Below, one piece after another: positions 9,847 to 23,380 of a stretch of 64,000 nucleotides of DNA. The stretch covers positions 687,001-751,000 of the forward strand of contig NC_083533.1 of the NCBI RefSeq assembly GCF_032362555.1. The letters run 5' to 3'. How positions within the stretch are numbered: position 1 is the first letter of the stretch; each line of letters starts with the position of its first letter. A program made the position numbers and the translations under genes. The notes beneath the pieces were generated by a model. The model did not search any database and was not told the origin of the DNA. It was given only the letters and a program-made list of their open reading frames with translations. The DNA comes from Amyelois transitella. Taxonomy: Eukaryota; Arthropoda; Insecta; Lepidoptera; Pyralidae.

Positions 9847-12800
9847 CTGGCTTCTACGACAACACGCCGCAGAGCAGAATGGGGCCGCTCTCCGTGTGGT
9901 TAAAGGCGATTGAGGGTACTTCAATTCAGCGCTACGAAAGTATACTTCAAATGGGTTGACGTGATGCGATGGCTGGTCATGAAACTGATGTTATACTTTT
10001 CAGTTAAAAGATAAATTGTGAGATGCGTGCTTGCATGAAGAGAGTTATGAATGTGGATGAAGCGAAGGAAGTGTGCAGAGATCGTGGCAAGTGGAAAGAG
10101 GTAGTCTCTGCCTACCCCTCCGGGAAAAAATGATAAATTCTTCTTCTTAAGCCTTTTTTAACTGTCTTGGCATACCATTAGAATGCGGGGTGGACAGAGC
10201 CAACAGTCTTGAAAAGACTGAGAGGCCACGTTCAGCTGTTTGGCTTAATGATAAAATTGAGATTCAAATAGTGACAGGTTGCCTGTAATAATCCCAAGTT
10301 TGTAAGCCTATCCCTTAGTCGCCTTTTACGAAATTCATGGGAAAGAGATGGGGTGGTCCTATTTTTTTTGTATAGGTGCCGGGAATCACACGGCACACCT
10401 TTATTAAATATAAATGAAACATCTTTCCAATTAGGTAAATATTGTGAAAATGATCTTTTTGACTATCCTATTATTGTGTAAATATAAAAATTTATTAGGT
10501 TATTAAGTTTGAATAAGAGTGTTCTGTAAAAATAAATTCTATCAACGTTTATAATTTTTTTTATTTACATATCCTTAGACTGCTGGGTCTGTCTAGCCCG
10601 CAAGGGATATAGACGTGATTATATGTATGAATTAATGAAGGTTCCTGTTTTTCCTTATAAGAGCGTTGCTAGTTATATGACGTACAAAGCACGCTGCTCT
10701 GGTCATTTAATTCACACACGAAAATCATAATAAATGTTTTATTCTGAAATAGAAAAAATATAACGAAAAAAATCCACCATTGTATATCTGTTTATTAGTT
10801 TTATTATTACAAACAAAAATAAAAATTAACGTGAACGTGGCCTATCAGTATTTTCAAGACTGTTGGTTCTGTCTACCCCGCAAGGGATATAGACGTCATG
10901 GTATTTTTTCACGTCATTATACATTTCAATAAATTGGCAGTTGTATCTCATATTTTAGTATTTGTTAAAAAGTTACAAGCTAGTATGCAGGGATCCTGGC
11001 AAGTGGAAAGAGGTAGTCTCTGCCTACCCCTCCGGGAAAGAGGCGTGATTTTATGTATGTATGTATGTTACAAGCTATAATACCTAAGCACTCGAGACTA
11101 GCGTCCGCTTCAAGGAACAATTCGGAACGTTCTACAAAACGTGATGCAGAATCCCTCCCTTCAAAGAACAGAACGAAACGCTCATCAAAACGGAGGACAC
11201 CCTCCCCAAAACTGGTACTCCCACTGGTGAGATAAGCTGCACCAGCTGAAGAAACTCCAGAATTGATCGCCTTCAAGTTAAATCCAGCTGGTGCACAGGA
11301 AAGCAAATGTACAAAAAAAAGTGTACAAGACTTATGGAATACTTACTCAACGATTCAATAAATACTCTTTAGAATAGGACCACTCTATATCTTTCCTGTG
11401 GGTATCGTATAATGCGACCAAGAGAGGGCTCAGAAGAATCAGCTTCAGATTCGGATTCTTCTTTTAATATTACATCAGATTCAGCCCAGATTGAAATAAA
11501 TTTACGGGTGATACGATAACAGTTAAATACATACGTATACATTATATATATATGTATTTTTAGTGAATTTTCGATTTCAGACGGCAAGACTTTTAAGATC
11601 AATTGAATATAATAAACAAGGTTTAACTAAAATTGGTTTAACATTTAACAACAACAATCTCTCACTCCCCAAACATTGGTCCTTCGAGCCGGATAACAGG
11701 ATTCCCTTGTTTAACAAGACCAATTACAGATTTAACTGTCCCGTTGAAAGATCTTGACAAATTTATGAAATTGAAAATATGTAAGATGTTCATCACACTC
11801 CACTGATGCCAAACTTAAAGTAATCACTGGTGTTTGTAGATTTTACTGAGAAGGTAACGAAATAAAACAACCCACAACTGTATATATATGAATGTCTATA
11901 TTATCTTACATTACATATTTACATTATATAGTACAGGTGGTCTGGTCTTACAACTAGTCGCGTCTAACATAAGGGCCGGGACACACCGGACGCAACGCGG
12001 TTATATATTCATTGTCGCGTTGCTTGTTCGTTACTCATTTTATAAAAAAAAAACATCAAATTGTAAACTATGATGAAAAATGTTTATAACTAAATTTGTG
12101 CGTACATAGCGTCTACGCTTTTGTCTCGTGTACGACTTTCACACTGTAATATTATAAGTATTGGCAAAATGATTGCTTATTTAGTTTTACAACTTAATTG
12201 ATGTGACTTTTTTAAATTTACAAGCATTTATATATTTATTTAGAAAAAAAATTAAACTTTTTGATATTTTACGTTTCTAATATAGGCGATAGTCGCGATT
12301 GGCGCAAGTCATAAAGAAACTTGCTGTTGAAATTTATGTAAAGAATGGCTTCATTTCCTACTATTTGTCATCCTATTAAGTCCATACATTAAATAGTATC
12401 AACCTCTTTTTCAAATGTTACTGGCCAGTTATAAAAAGTTACATGTTTTGTTTTTTATTAAAGAACTTTAGTGAAAAAATTTTAATATAAAAACTAACTA
12501 CGCAAAAGTTCATCAAAGAGATAATTTCAGGTCGCTTTTATTTTTCAATATATATAATTTGAAGTGTGTGTGTTTTTATTTGTTGTGAAGCTCTAATATC
12601 GTAGTTCGCGAATTGAACACTTGCCAAATTTTATCGTCCGATTGCGACAGGTGTGTTCCGACCCTAAGCGTCACTTGCAGATATCGATATAGGCGATGGG
12701 TTAGCAACCTGTCACTATTTGAGTCTCAATTCTATCATTAAGCTAAACAGCTGAACGTGGGCATTCAGTCTTTTCAAGACTGTTGGCTCTGTCTACCCCG

Positions 12801-13278
12801 CAAGGGATATAAAAGTGACCATATGTATGTATGTGTGTGAAGGCCGTGTGGTTTCCGGCATCAATTGAAAAAAGAATAGGACTAACTACTCCATCTCTTT
12901 CCCATGGATGTTGTAAATGGGGATTCTTTATTTAGGCTTCGCTCCGTCTGTACATCATGAGATGTACCCCCAGGCGCGGACGGTTATGTGAATGCCGTGT
13001 GGTTCCCGGCACCAATTGAAGCCGCCTGCTAGCTCCCCCTGTACAGCATGAGATTGCGATCGTCATACTGTGGCATGGTATGTCATAGCACCGTATGGTA
13101 TGGCTGGCGACCCGTCGCTCCTCCCGAGACCGCCAGCTCCTGTACAGCATGAGATTGCGATCCACCGCAGGCGCGGAGGTTATGTGAATGCCGTGTGGTT
13201 CCCATCTCTTTCCCGCGGATGTCGTAAATGGTGACTGGCGAGCCGCCGCTCCCTCCGAGACCGCTGACCGGCCCGCAG
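9847..13278. other. Array unit 2 spacer
   Basis: It holds an RTE-like 3' fragment (about 10022-10130), an antisense SINE-like copy (about 10190-10397), SINE tails (about 10578 and 10835), an RTE terminus (10985-11060), the unrecognised coding-like block (about 11083-11757), the TAA-flanked TIR element (11973-12664) and the SINE/acceptor-bit junction (12690-13278). No intact gene. Confidence 0.8.
11973..12664. mobile_element. TIR element flanked by TAA, unit 2 (best preserved)
   Basis: Left GGGCCGGGACACACCGGACG; right in reverse GGGTCGGAACACACCTGTCG. The TIRs align over about 28 bp, with TAA on both sides (11970-11972 and 12665-12667). Confidence 0.7.
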
Positions 13279-13432
13279 GCGCGGAGGGCGAGTTCAAGCT
13301 GCTGGAGCCGGAGCGCGTGGCGCGGCTGTGGGGCGCGCGCAAGCACAAGCCGGCCATGAACTACGAGAAGCTGTCGCGCGCGCTGCGCTACTACTACGAC
13401 GGGGACATGATCGCCAAGGTGGCCGGCAAGCG
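13279..13432 (+). CDS. Ets97D: Ets97D ETS exon A, copy 3
   Basis: Identical coding sequence with intact splice sites. The flank after the donor differs from copies 1 and 2 (GTGAGCGGGAACGGAATG), so the minisatellite starts 5 bp after the donor. Confidence 0.92.
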
Positions 13433-13436
13433 GTGA

Positions 13437-13975
13437 GCGGGAACGGAATGATGCTATGATGAAAGGGAATGATGCTATGATGAAACGGATTGATGTAGTG
13501 ATGAAACGGAATGATGCAATGATGAAACGGATTGATGCACTGATGAAACGGAATGATGCAATGTTGAAAAGATTTGATGTAGTGATGAGAGTAATGATGC
13601 TATGATGAAATGTAGTGATGCAATGATGAAAGGGATTGATGCTATGATGAAAGGGATTGTTGCAATGATGAAACGGGATGATATAAGAATGAAGCGGATT
13701 GATGCTATGATGAAAGGTAATGATGTAAGAATTAAACGGATTGATGCAATGATGAAAGGGATTGATGTAAAAGTGAAACGGAATAATGCAATAATGAGCG
13801 GTATTGATGTAAATTTAAACGGATTAATGCTATGATAAAAAGGAACGATGCTATAATGAAACGGATTGATGCTATGATGAAAGGGATGGATGTAGTGACG
13901 AAACGTAATGATGCAATAATGAAAGGGATTGATGTAAAAATGAAACGGATTGATGCAATAACGAAATGGATTGAC
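13437..13975 (+). repeat. 21-bp minisatellite, unit 3
   Basis: Long-form array nearly identical to unit 1 and unit 5. Confidence 0.9.
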
Positions 13976-14350
13976 GAATGAGAATGACAAACTTAAACAG
14001 GTTTAATGTAAGCCTATCCGTTAGTTACCTTTTACGAAATCCATGGGAAAGAGATGGAGTGGTCTTGTTCTTTTTTCTATTGGTGCCGAGAACTACACGG
14101 CAAAATAGCGTCATACAAAGTGTATGCGACAATGTCATTCCCGTGAATTTCGTACAAGGCAACTAAGGGATAGGCTTATACATTTGGGATTCATCTTTTA
14201 GGCGACGAGCTAGCAACCTGTCATTATTTGAATATCAATTCTATCGTTAAGCCGATCAGCTGAACGTGCCTGTCAGTCTTTTCAAGACCATTGGCTCTGT
14301 CCACCCCGCACGGTATATAGACGTGACAATATGTATAATGTATATTACAG

Positions 14351-14459
14351 ATTCGTGTACAAGTTCGTTTGCGACCTACGACAACTTATCGGCTACGACG
14401 CCGGGGAGCTCGCCGAGCTCGTAAAGGGCGTCCACGACGGCGGGGCGTGCGAGGAATAG
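14351..14459 (+). CDS. Ets97D: Ets97D terminal exon B, copy 3
   Basis: Identical coding sequence, acceptor and TAG stop. An 8925-bp shift from copy 1. Confidence 0.92.
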
Positions 14460-17400
14460 CTGGCTTCTACGACAACACGCCGCAGAGCAGAATGGGGCCG
14501 CTCTCCGTGTGGTTAAAGGCGATTGAGGGTACTTCAATTCAGCGCTACGAAAGTATTCTTCAAATGGGTTGACGTGATGCGATGGCTGGTCATGAAACTG
14601 ATGTTATACTTTTCAGTTGAAAGAAGATAAATTGTTAGATGCGAGCTTGCATGAAGAGAGTTATGAATGTGGATGAAGCGAAGGAAGTGTGCAGAGATCG
14701 TGGCAAGTGGAAACATGTGGTCTCTGCTTCTCCCTCCGGAAAAAAAATGATAAATTCTTACTATCTTGATGCAGGGCTTTGACTCGACGGCATATGATGA
14801 GAATACGGGGTAGACAGAGCCAACAGTCTTGAAAAGACTGAATGGCCACGTTCAGCTATTTGGCTTAATGATAGAATTGAGATTCAAATAGTGACAGGTT
14901 GCCTGTAATAATCCCAAGTTTGTAAGCCTATCCCTTAGTCGCCTTTTACGACATCCATGGGAAAGAGATGGAGTGGTCCTATTCTTTTATGTATAGGTGC
15001 CGGGAACCACACGGCACACCTTTATTAAATATAAATGAAACATATGTACATCTTTCCAATTAGGTAAATATTGTGAAAATGATCTTTTTGACTTTTTTAT
15101 TATTGTGTAAATATAAAAATTTATTAGGTTATTAAGTTTGAATAAGAGTGTTCTGTAAAAATAAATTCTATCAACGTTTATAATTTTTTTTATTTACATA
15201 TCCTTAGGCTGCTGGGTCTGTCTAGCCCGCAAGGGATATAGACGTGATTATATGTATGAATTAATGAAGGTTCCTGTTTTTCCTTATTTAAGAGCGTTGC
15301 TAGTTATATGACGTACAAAGCACGCTGCTCTGGTCATTTAATTCACACACGAAAATCATAATAAATGTTTTATTCTGAAATAGAAAAAATATAACGAAAA
15401 AAATCCACCATTGTATATCTGTTTATTAGTTTTATTATTACAAACAAAAATAAAAATTAACGTGAACGTGGCCTATCAGTATTTTCAAGACTGTTGGTTC
15501 TGTCTACCCCGCAAGGGATATAGACGTCATGGCATTTTTTCACGTCATTATACATTTCAATAAATTGGCAAGTTGTATCTCATATTTTAGTATTTGTTAA
15601 AAAGTTACAAGCTAGTATGCAGGGATCGTGGCAAGTGGAAAGAGGTAGTCTCTGCCTACCCCTCCGGGAAAGAGGCGTGATTTTATGTATGTATGTTACA
15701 AGCTATAATACCTAAGCACTCGAGACTAGCGTCCGCTTCAAGGCTCAATTCTGAACGTTCTACAAAACGTGACACAGAATCCCTCCCTTCAAAGAACAGA
15801 ACGATACGCTCCCCAAAACGGAGGACACCCTCCCCGAAACTGGTACTCCCACTGGTGAGATTAGCTGCAACAGCTGAAGAAACTCCAGAATTGATCGCCT
15901 TCAAGTTAAATCCAGTTGGTGCACAGGAAAGCAAATGTACAAAAAAAAGTGTACAAGACTTATGGAATACTTACTCAACGATTCAATAAATACTCTTTAG
16001 AATAGGACCACTCTATATCTTTCCTGTGGGTATCGTATAATGCGACCAAGGGAGGGCTCAAAAGAATCAGCTTCAGATTCGGATTCTTCTTTTAATATTA
16101 CATCAGATTCAGCCCAGATTGAGATAAATTTACGGGTGATACGATAACAGTTAAATACATACGTATACATTATATATATATGTATTTTTAGTGAATTTTC
16201 GATTTCAGTCGGCAAGACTTTTAAGATCAATTGAATATAATAAACAAGGTTTAACTAAAATTGGTTGAACATTTAACAACAACAATCTCTCACTCCCCAA
16301 AAATTGGTCCTTCGAGCCGGATAGCAGGATTCCTTTGCATAACAAGACCAATTACAGATTTAACTGTCCCGTTGAAATATCTTGACATATTTATGAAATT
16401 GAAAATATGTAAGATGTTCATCACACTCCGCTGATGCCAAACTGAAAGTAATCACTGGTGTTTGTAGATTTTACTGAGAAGGTAACGAAATAAAACAACC
16501 CACAACTGTATATATATGAATGTCTATATTATCTTACATTACATATTTACATTATATAGTACAGGTGGTCTGGTCTTACAACTAGTCGCGTCTAACATAA
16601 GGGCCGGGACACACCGGACGCAACGCGGTTAAATATTCATTTTCGCGTTGCATGTTGGTTACTCATTTTATAAAAAAAAACATCAAATTGTAAACTATGA
16701 TGAAAAATGTTTATTACTAATATTGTGCCTACATAGCGTCTACGCTTTTGTCTCGTGTACGAGTTTCACACTGTAATATTATAAGTATTGGCAAAATGAT
16801 TGCTTATTTAGTTTTACAACTTAATTGATGTGACTTTTTTTAATTTACAAGCATTTATATATTTATTTAGAAAAAAAATTAAACTTTTGATATTTTACGT
16901 TTCTAATATAGGCGTTAGTCGCGATTGGCGCAAGTCATAAAGAAACTTGCTGTTGAAATTTATGTAAAGAATGGCTTCATTTCCTACTATTTGTCATCCT
17001 ATTAAGTCCATACATTAATAAATAGTATCAACCTCTTTTTCAAATGTTACTGGCCAGTTTTGTTTTTTATTAAGGAACTTGAGTGAAAAAATTTGAATAT
17101 AAAAACTAACTACGCAAAAGTTCATCAAAGAGGTGGTTTCAGGTCGCTTTTATTTTTCAATATATATAATTTAAAGTGTGTGTGTTTTTATTTGTCGTGA
17201 AGCTCTAATATCGTAGTTCGCGAATTGAACACCTACGACCTTGTGTTCCGACCCTAAGCGTCACTTGCAGATATCGATATAGGCGATGGGTTAGCAACCT
17301 GTCACTATTTGAATCTCAATTCTATAATTAAGCTAAACAGCTGAACGTGGCCATTCAGTCTTTTCAAGACTGTTGGCTCTGTCTACCCCGCAAGGGATAT

Positions 17401-17864
17401 AAAAGTGACCATATGTATGTATGTGTGTGAAGGCCGTGTGGTTTCCGGCATCAATTGAAAAAAGAATAGGACTACTCCATCTCTTTCCCATGGATGTTGT
17501 AAATGGGGATTCTTTATTTAGGCTTCGCTCCGTCTGTACATCATGAGATGTACCCCCAGGCGCGGACGGTTATGTGAATGCCGTGTGGTTCCCGGCACCA
17601 ATTGAAGCCGCCTGCTAGCTCCCCCAGTACAGCATGAGATTGCGATCGTCATACTGTGGCATGGTATGTCATAGCACCGTATGGTATGGCTGGCGACCCG
17701 TCGCTCCTCCCGAGACCGCCAGCTCCTGTACAGCATGAGATTGCGATCCACCGCAGGCGCGGAGGTTATGTGAATGCCGTGTGGTTCCCATCTCTTTCCC
17801 GCGGATGTCGTAAATGGTGACTGGCGAGCCGCCGCTCCCTCCGAGACCGCTGACCGGCCCGCAG
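14460..17864. other. Array unit 3 spacer
   Basis: Same content as the unit 1 spacer (5535-8943) with scattered substitutions, including the TAA-flanked TIR element at 16601-17254. Near 17311 a few bases differ from unit 1 (GAATCTCAATTCTATAATTA). Confidence 0.8.
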
Positions 17865-18018
17865 GCGCGGAGGGCGAGTTCAAGCTGCTGGAGCCGGAGC
17901 GCGTGGCGCGGCTGTGGGGCGCGCGCAAGCACAAGCCGGCCATGAACTACGAGAAGCTGTCGCGCGCGCTGCGCTACTACTACGACGGGGACATGATCGC
18001 CAAGGTGGCCGGCAAGCG
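17865..18018 (+). CDS. Ets97D: Ets97D ETS exon A, copy 4
   Basis: Identical to copy 2 at a shift of 8921 bp. Splice sites intact. Confidence 0.92.
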
Positions 18019-18025
18019 GTGAGCG

Positions 18026-18278
18026 GGGGTGGTGAATGGGATTGATGCTATGGTGAAAGGGATTGATGTAGTGATGAAAGGGATTGGTGCTTTGATGAAA
18101 GGGATTGATGCAATGATGAAACGGAATGATGCTATGATGAAAGGGATTGATGTAATGATGGAAGGGATTGATGTAAGATATTAACGGATTGATGAAATGA
18201 TGAAACGGAATGATGCTATGATGAAACGGAATGATGCAATGATGAAACAGAATGATGTAATGATGAAAGGGATTGACG
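18026..18278 (+). repeat. 21-bp minisatellite, unit 4
   Basis: Short-form array matching unit 2. Confidence 0.9.
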
Positions 18279-18658
18279 AATGAGAATGACAAACTTAAGC
18301 AGGTTTAATGTAAGCCTATCCGTTAGTCACCTTTTACGAAATCCATGTGATCTTGTTCTTTTTAATATTGGTGCCAAGAACTACACGGCACACATACCTA
18401 CAACATACAAAATAGCTTCATACAAAGTGTATGCGACAATGTCATTCCCGTGGATGTCGTAGAAGGCGACTAAGGGATAAGCTCATTCACTTAGGATTCA
18501 TCTTTTAGGCGACGAGCTAGCAACCTGTCATTATTTGAATATCAATTCTATCGTTAAGCCGATCAGCTGAACGTGGCCTGTCAGTCTTTTCAAGACCATT
18601 GGCTCTGTCCACCCCGCACGGTATATAGACGTGACAATATGTATAATGTATATTACAG

Positions 18659-18767
18659 ATTCGTGTACAAGTTCGTTTGCGACCTACGACAACTTATCGG
18701 CTACGACGCCGGGGAGCTCGCCGAGCTCGTAAAGGGCGTCCACGACGGCGGGGCGTGCGAGGAATAG
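18659..18767 (+). CDS. Ets97D: Ets97D terminal exon B, copy 4
   Basis: Identical coding sequence and stop. Shift of 8921 bp from copy 2. Confidence 0.92.
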
Positions 18768-21700
18768 CTGGCTTCTACGACAACACGCCGCAGAGCAGAA
18801 TGGGGCCGCTCTCCGTGTGGTTAAAGGCGATTGAGGGTACTTCAATTCAGCGCTACGAAAGTATACTTCAAATGGGTTGACGTGATGCGATGGCTGGTCA
18901 TGAAACTGATGTTATACTTTTCAGTTAAAAGATAAATTGTGAGATGCGTGCTTGCATGAAGAGAGTTATGAATGTGGATGAAGCGAAGGAAGTGTGCAGA
19001 GATCGTGGCAAGTGGAAAGAGGTAGTCTCTGCCTACCCCTCCGGGAAAAAATGATAAATTCTTCTTCTTAAGCCTTTTTTAACTGTCTTGGCATACCATT
19101 AGAATGCGGGGTGGACAGAGCCAACAGTCTTGAAAAGACTGAGAGGCCACGTTCAGCTGTTTGGCTTAATGATAAAATTGAGATTCAAATAGTGACAGGT
19201 TGCCTGTAATAATCCCAAGTTTGTAAGCCTATCCCTTAGTCGCCTTTTACGAAATTCATGGGAAAGAGATGGGGTGGTCCTATTTTTTTTGTATAGGTGC
19301 CGGGAATCACACGGCACACCTTTATTAAATATAAATGAAACATCTTTCCAATTAGGTAAATATTGTGAAAATGATCTTTTTGACTATCCTATTATTGTGT
19401 AAATATAAAAATTTATTAGGTTATTAAGTTTGAATAAGAGTGTTCTGTAAAAATAAATTCTATCAACGTTTATAATTTTTTTTATTTACATATCCTTAGA
19501 CTGCTGGGTCTGTCTAGCCCGCAAGGGATATAGACGTGATTATATGTATGAATTAATGAAGGTTCCTGTTTTTCCTTATAAGAGCGTTGCTAGTTATATG
19601 ACGTACAAAGCACGCTGCTCTGGTCATTTAATTCACACACGAAAATCATAATAAATGTTTTATTCTGAAATAGAAAAAATATAACGAAAAAAATCCACCA
19701 TTGTATATCTGTTTATTAGTTTTATTATTACAAACAAAAATAAAAATTAACGTGAACGTGGCCTATCAGTATTTTCAAGACTGTTGGTTCTGTCTACCCC
19801 GCAAGGGATATAGACGTCATGGTATTTTTTCACGTCATTATACATTTCAATAAATTGGCAGTTGTATCTCATATTTTAGTATTTGTTAAAAAGTTACAAG
19901 CTAGTATGCAGGGATCCTGGCAAGTGGAAAGAGGTAGTCTCTGCCTACCCCTCCGGGAAAGAGGCGTGATTTTATGTATGTATGTATGTTACAAGCTATA
20001 ATACCTAAGCACTCGAGACTAGCGTCCGCTTCAAGGAACAATTCGGAACGTTCTACAAAACGTGATGCAGAATCCCTCCCTTCAAAGAACAGAACGAAAC
20101 GCTCATCAAAACGGAGGACACCCTCCCCAAAACTGGTACTCCCACTGGTGAGATAAGCTGCACCAGCTGAAGAAACTCCAGAATTGATCGCCTTCAAGTT
20201 AAATCCAGCTGGTGCACAGGAAAGCAAATGTACAAAAAAAAGTGTACAAGACTTATGGAATACTTACTCAACGATTCAATAAATACTCTTTAGAATAGGA
20301 CCACTCTATATCTTTCCTGTGGGTATCGTATAATGCGACCAAGAGAGGGCTCAGAAGAATCAGCTTCAGATTCGGATTCTTCTTTTAATATTACATCAGA
20401 TTCAGCCCAGATTGAAATAAATTTACGGGTGATACGATAACAGTTAAATACATACGTATACATTATATATATATGTATTTTTAGTGAATTTTCGATTTCA
20501 GACGGCAAGACTTTTAAGATCAATTGAATATAATAAACAAGGTTTAACTAAAATTGGTTTAACATTTAACAACAACAATCTCTCACTCCCCAAACATTGG
20601 TCCTTCGAGCCGGATAACAGGATTCCCTTGTTTAACAAGACCAATTACAGATTTAACTGTCCCGTTGAAAGATCTTGACAAATTTATGAAATTGAAAATA
20701 TGTAAGATGTTCATCACACTCCACTGATGCCAAACTTAAAGTAATCACTGGTGTTTGTAGATTTTACTGAGAAGGTAACGAAATAAAACAACCCACAACT
20801 GTATATATATGAATGTCTATATTATCTTACATTACATATTTACATTATATAGTACAGGTGGTCTGGTCTTACAACTAGTCGCGTCTAACATAAGGGCCGG
20901 GACACACCGGACGCAACGCGGTTATATATTCATTGTCGCGTTGCTTGTTCGTTACTCATTTTATAAAAAAAAAACATCAAATTGTAAACTATGATGAAAA
21001 ATGTTTATAACTAAATTTGTGCGTACATAGCGTCTACGCTTTTGTCTCGTGTACGACTTTCACACTGTAATATTATAAGTATTGGCAAAATGATTGCTTA
21101 TTTAGTTTTACAACTTAATTGATGTGACTTTTTTAAATTTACAAGCATTTATATATTTATTTAGAAAAAAAATTAAACTTTTTGATATTTTACGTTTCTA
21201 ATATAGGCGATAGTCGCGATTGGCGCAAGTCATAAAGAAACTTGCTGTTGAAATTTATGTAAAGAATGGCTTCATTTCCTACTATTTGTCATCCTATTAA
21301 GTCCATACATTAAATAGTATCAACCTCTTTTTCAAATGTTACTGGCCAGTTATAAAAAGTTACATGTTTTGTTTTTTATTAAAGAACTTTAGTGAAAAAA
21401 TTTTAATATAAAAACTAACTACGCAAAAGTTCATCAAAGAGATAATTTCAGGTCGCTTTTATTTTTCAATATATATAATTTGAAGTGTGTGTGTTTTTAT
21501 TTGTTGTGAAGCTCTAATATCGTAGTTCGCGAATTGAACACTTGCCAAATTTTATCGTCCGATTGCGACAGGTGTGTTCCGACCCTAAGCGTCACTTGCA
21601 GATATCGATATAGGCGATGGGTTAGCAACCTGTCACTATTTGAGTCTCAATTCTATCATTAAGCTAAACAGCTGAACGTGGGCATTCAGTCTTTTCAAGA

Positions 21701-22199
21701 CTGTTGGCTCTGTCTACCCCGCAAGGGATATAAAAGTGACCATATGTATGTATGTGTGTGAAGGCCGTGTGGTTTCCGGCATCAATTGAAAAAAGAATAG
21801 GACTAACTACTCCATCTCTTTCCCATGGATGTTGTAAATGGGGATTCTTTATTTAGGCTTCGCTCCGTCTGTACATCATGAGATGTACCCCCAGGCGCGG
21901 ACGGTTATGTGAATGCCGTGTGGTTCCCGGCACCAATTGAAGCCGCCTGCTAGCTCCCCCTGTACAGCATGAGATTGCGATCGTCATACTGTGGCATGGT
22001 ATGTCATAGCACCGTATGGTATGGCTGGCGACCCGTCGCTCCTCCCGAGACCGCCAGCTCCTGTACAGCATGAGATTGCGATCCACCGCAGGCGCGGAGG
22101 TTATGTGAATGCCGTGTGGTTCCCATCTCTTTCCCGCGGATGTCGTAAATGGTGACTGGCGAGCCGCCGCTCCCTCCGAGACCGCTGACCGGCCCGCAG
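18768..22199. other. Array unit 4 spacer
   Basis: Same content as the unit 2 spacer, including the coding-like block (about 20004-20678) and the TIR element (20894-21585). Confidence 0.8.
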
Positions 22200-22353
22200 G
22201 CGCGGAGGGCGAGTTCAAGCTGCTGGAGCCGGAGCGCGTGGCGCGGCTGTGGGGCGCGCGCAAGCACAAGCCGGCCATGAACTACGAGAAGCTGTCGCGC
22301 GCGCTGCGCTACTACTACGACGGGGACATGATCGCCAAGGTGGCCGGCAAGCG
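22200..22353 (+). CDS. Ets97D: Ets97D ETS exon A, copy 5
   Basis: Identical to copy 3 at a shift of 8921 bp, with acceptor GCCCGCAG and donor GTGAGCGGGAACGG intact. It carries the same [16 protein letters not shown] and recognition-helix motifs. Confidence 0.92.
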
Positions 22354-22357
22354 GTGA

Positions 22358-22896
22358 GCGGGAACGGAATGATGCTATGATGAAAGGGAATGATGCTATG
22401 ATGAAACGGATTGATGTAGTGATGAAACGGAATGATGCAATGATGAAACGGATTGATGCACTGATGAAACGGAATGATGCAATGTTGAAAAGATTTGATG
22501 TAGTGATGAGAGTAATGATGCTATGATGAAATGTAGTGATGCAATGATGAAAGGGATTGATGCTATGATGAAAGGGATTGTTGCAATGATGAAACGGGAT
22601 GATATAAGAATGAAGCGGATTGATGCTATGATGAAAGGTAATGATGTAAGAATTAAACGGATTGATGCAATGATGAAAGGGATTGATGTAAAAGTGAAAC
22701 GGAATAATGCAATAATGAGCGGTATTGATGTAAATTTAAACGGATTAATGCTATGATAAAAAGGAACGATGCTATAATGAAACGGATTGATGCTATGATG
22801 AAAGGGATGGATGTAGTGACGAAACGTAATGATGCAATAATGAAAGGGATTGATGTAAAAATGAAACGGATTGATGCAATAACGAAATGGATTGAC
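22358..22896 (+). repeat. 21-bp minisatellite, unit 5
   Basis: Long-form array matching unit 3. Confidence 0.9.
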
Positions 22897-23271
22897 GAAT
22901 GAGAATGACAAACTTAAACAGGTTTAATGTAAGCCTATCCGTTAGTTACCTTTTACGAAATCCATGGGAAAGAGATGGAGTGGTCTTGTTCTTTTTTCTA
23001 TTGGTGCCGAGAACTACACGGCAAAATAGCGTCATACAAAGTGTATGCGACAATGTCATTCCCGTGAATTTCGTACAAGGCAACTAAGGGATAGGCTTAT
23101 ACATTTGGGATTCATCTTTTAGGCGACGAGCTAGCAACCTGTCATTATTTGAATATCAATTCTATCGTTAAGCCGATCAGCTGAACGTGCCTGTCAGTCT
23201 TTTCAAGACCATTGGCTCTGTCCACCCCGCACGGTATATAGACGTGACAATATGTATAATGTATATTACAG

Positions 23272-23380
23272 ATTCGTGTACAAGTTCGTTTGCGACCTAC
23301 GACAACTTATCGGCTACGACGCCGGGGAGCTCGCCGAGCTCGTAAAGGGCGTCCACGACGGCGGGGCGTGCGAGGAATAG
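23272..23380 (+). CDS. Ets97D: Ets97D terminal exon B, copy 5
   Basis: Identical coding sequence and TAG. Just after the stop this copy diverges (GAGGAGAACGGGG instead of GAGCAGAATGGGG). This is the last B exon. The sequence after it differs more from the other units than they do from each other, so this unit is probably the oldest or least homogenised. Confidence 0.92.

Noticed and set aside
8944-23380. Five independent ETS genes
   Set aside because: Each unit has only the last two coding exons and no start or upstream ETS/Pointed exons. They are duplicated terminal exons of one gene.
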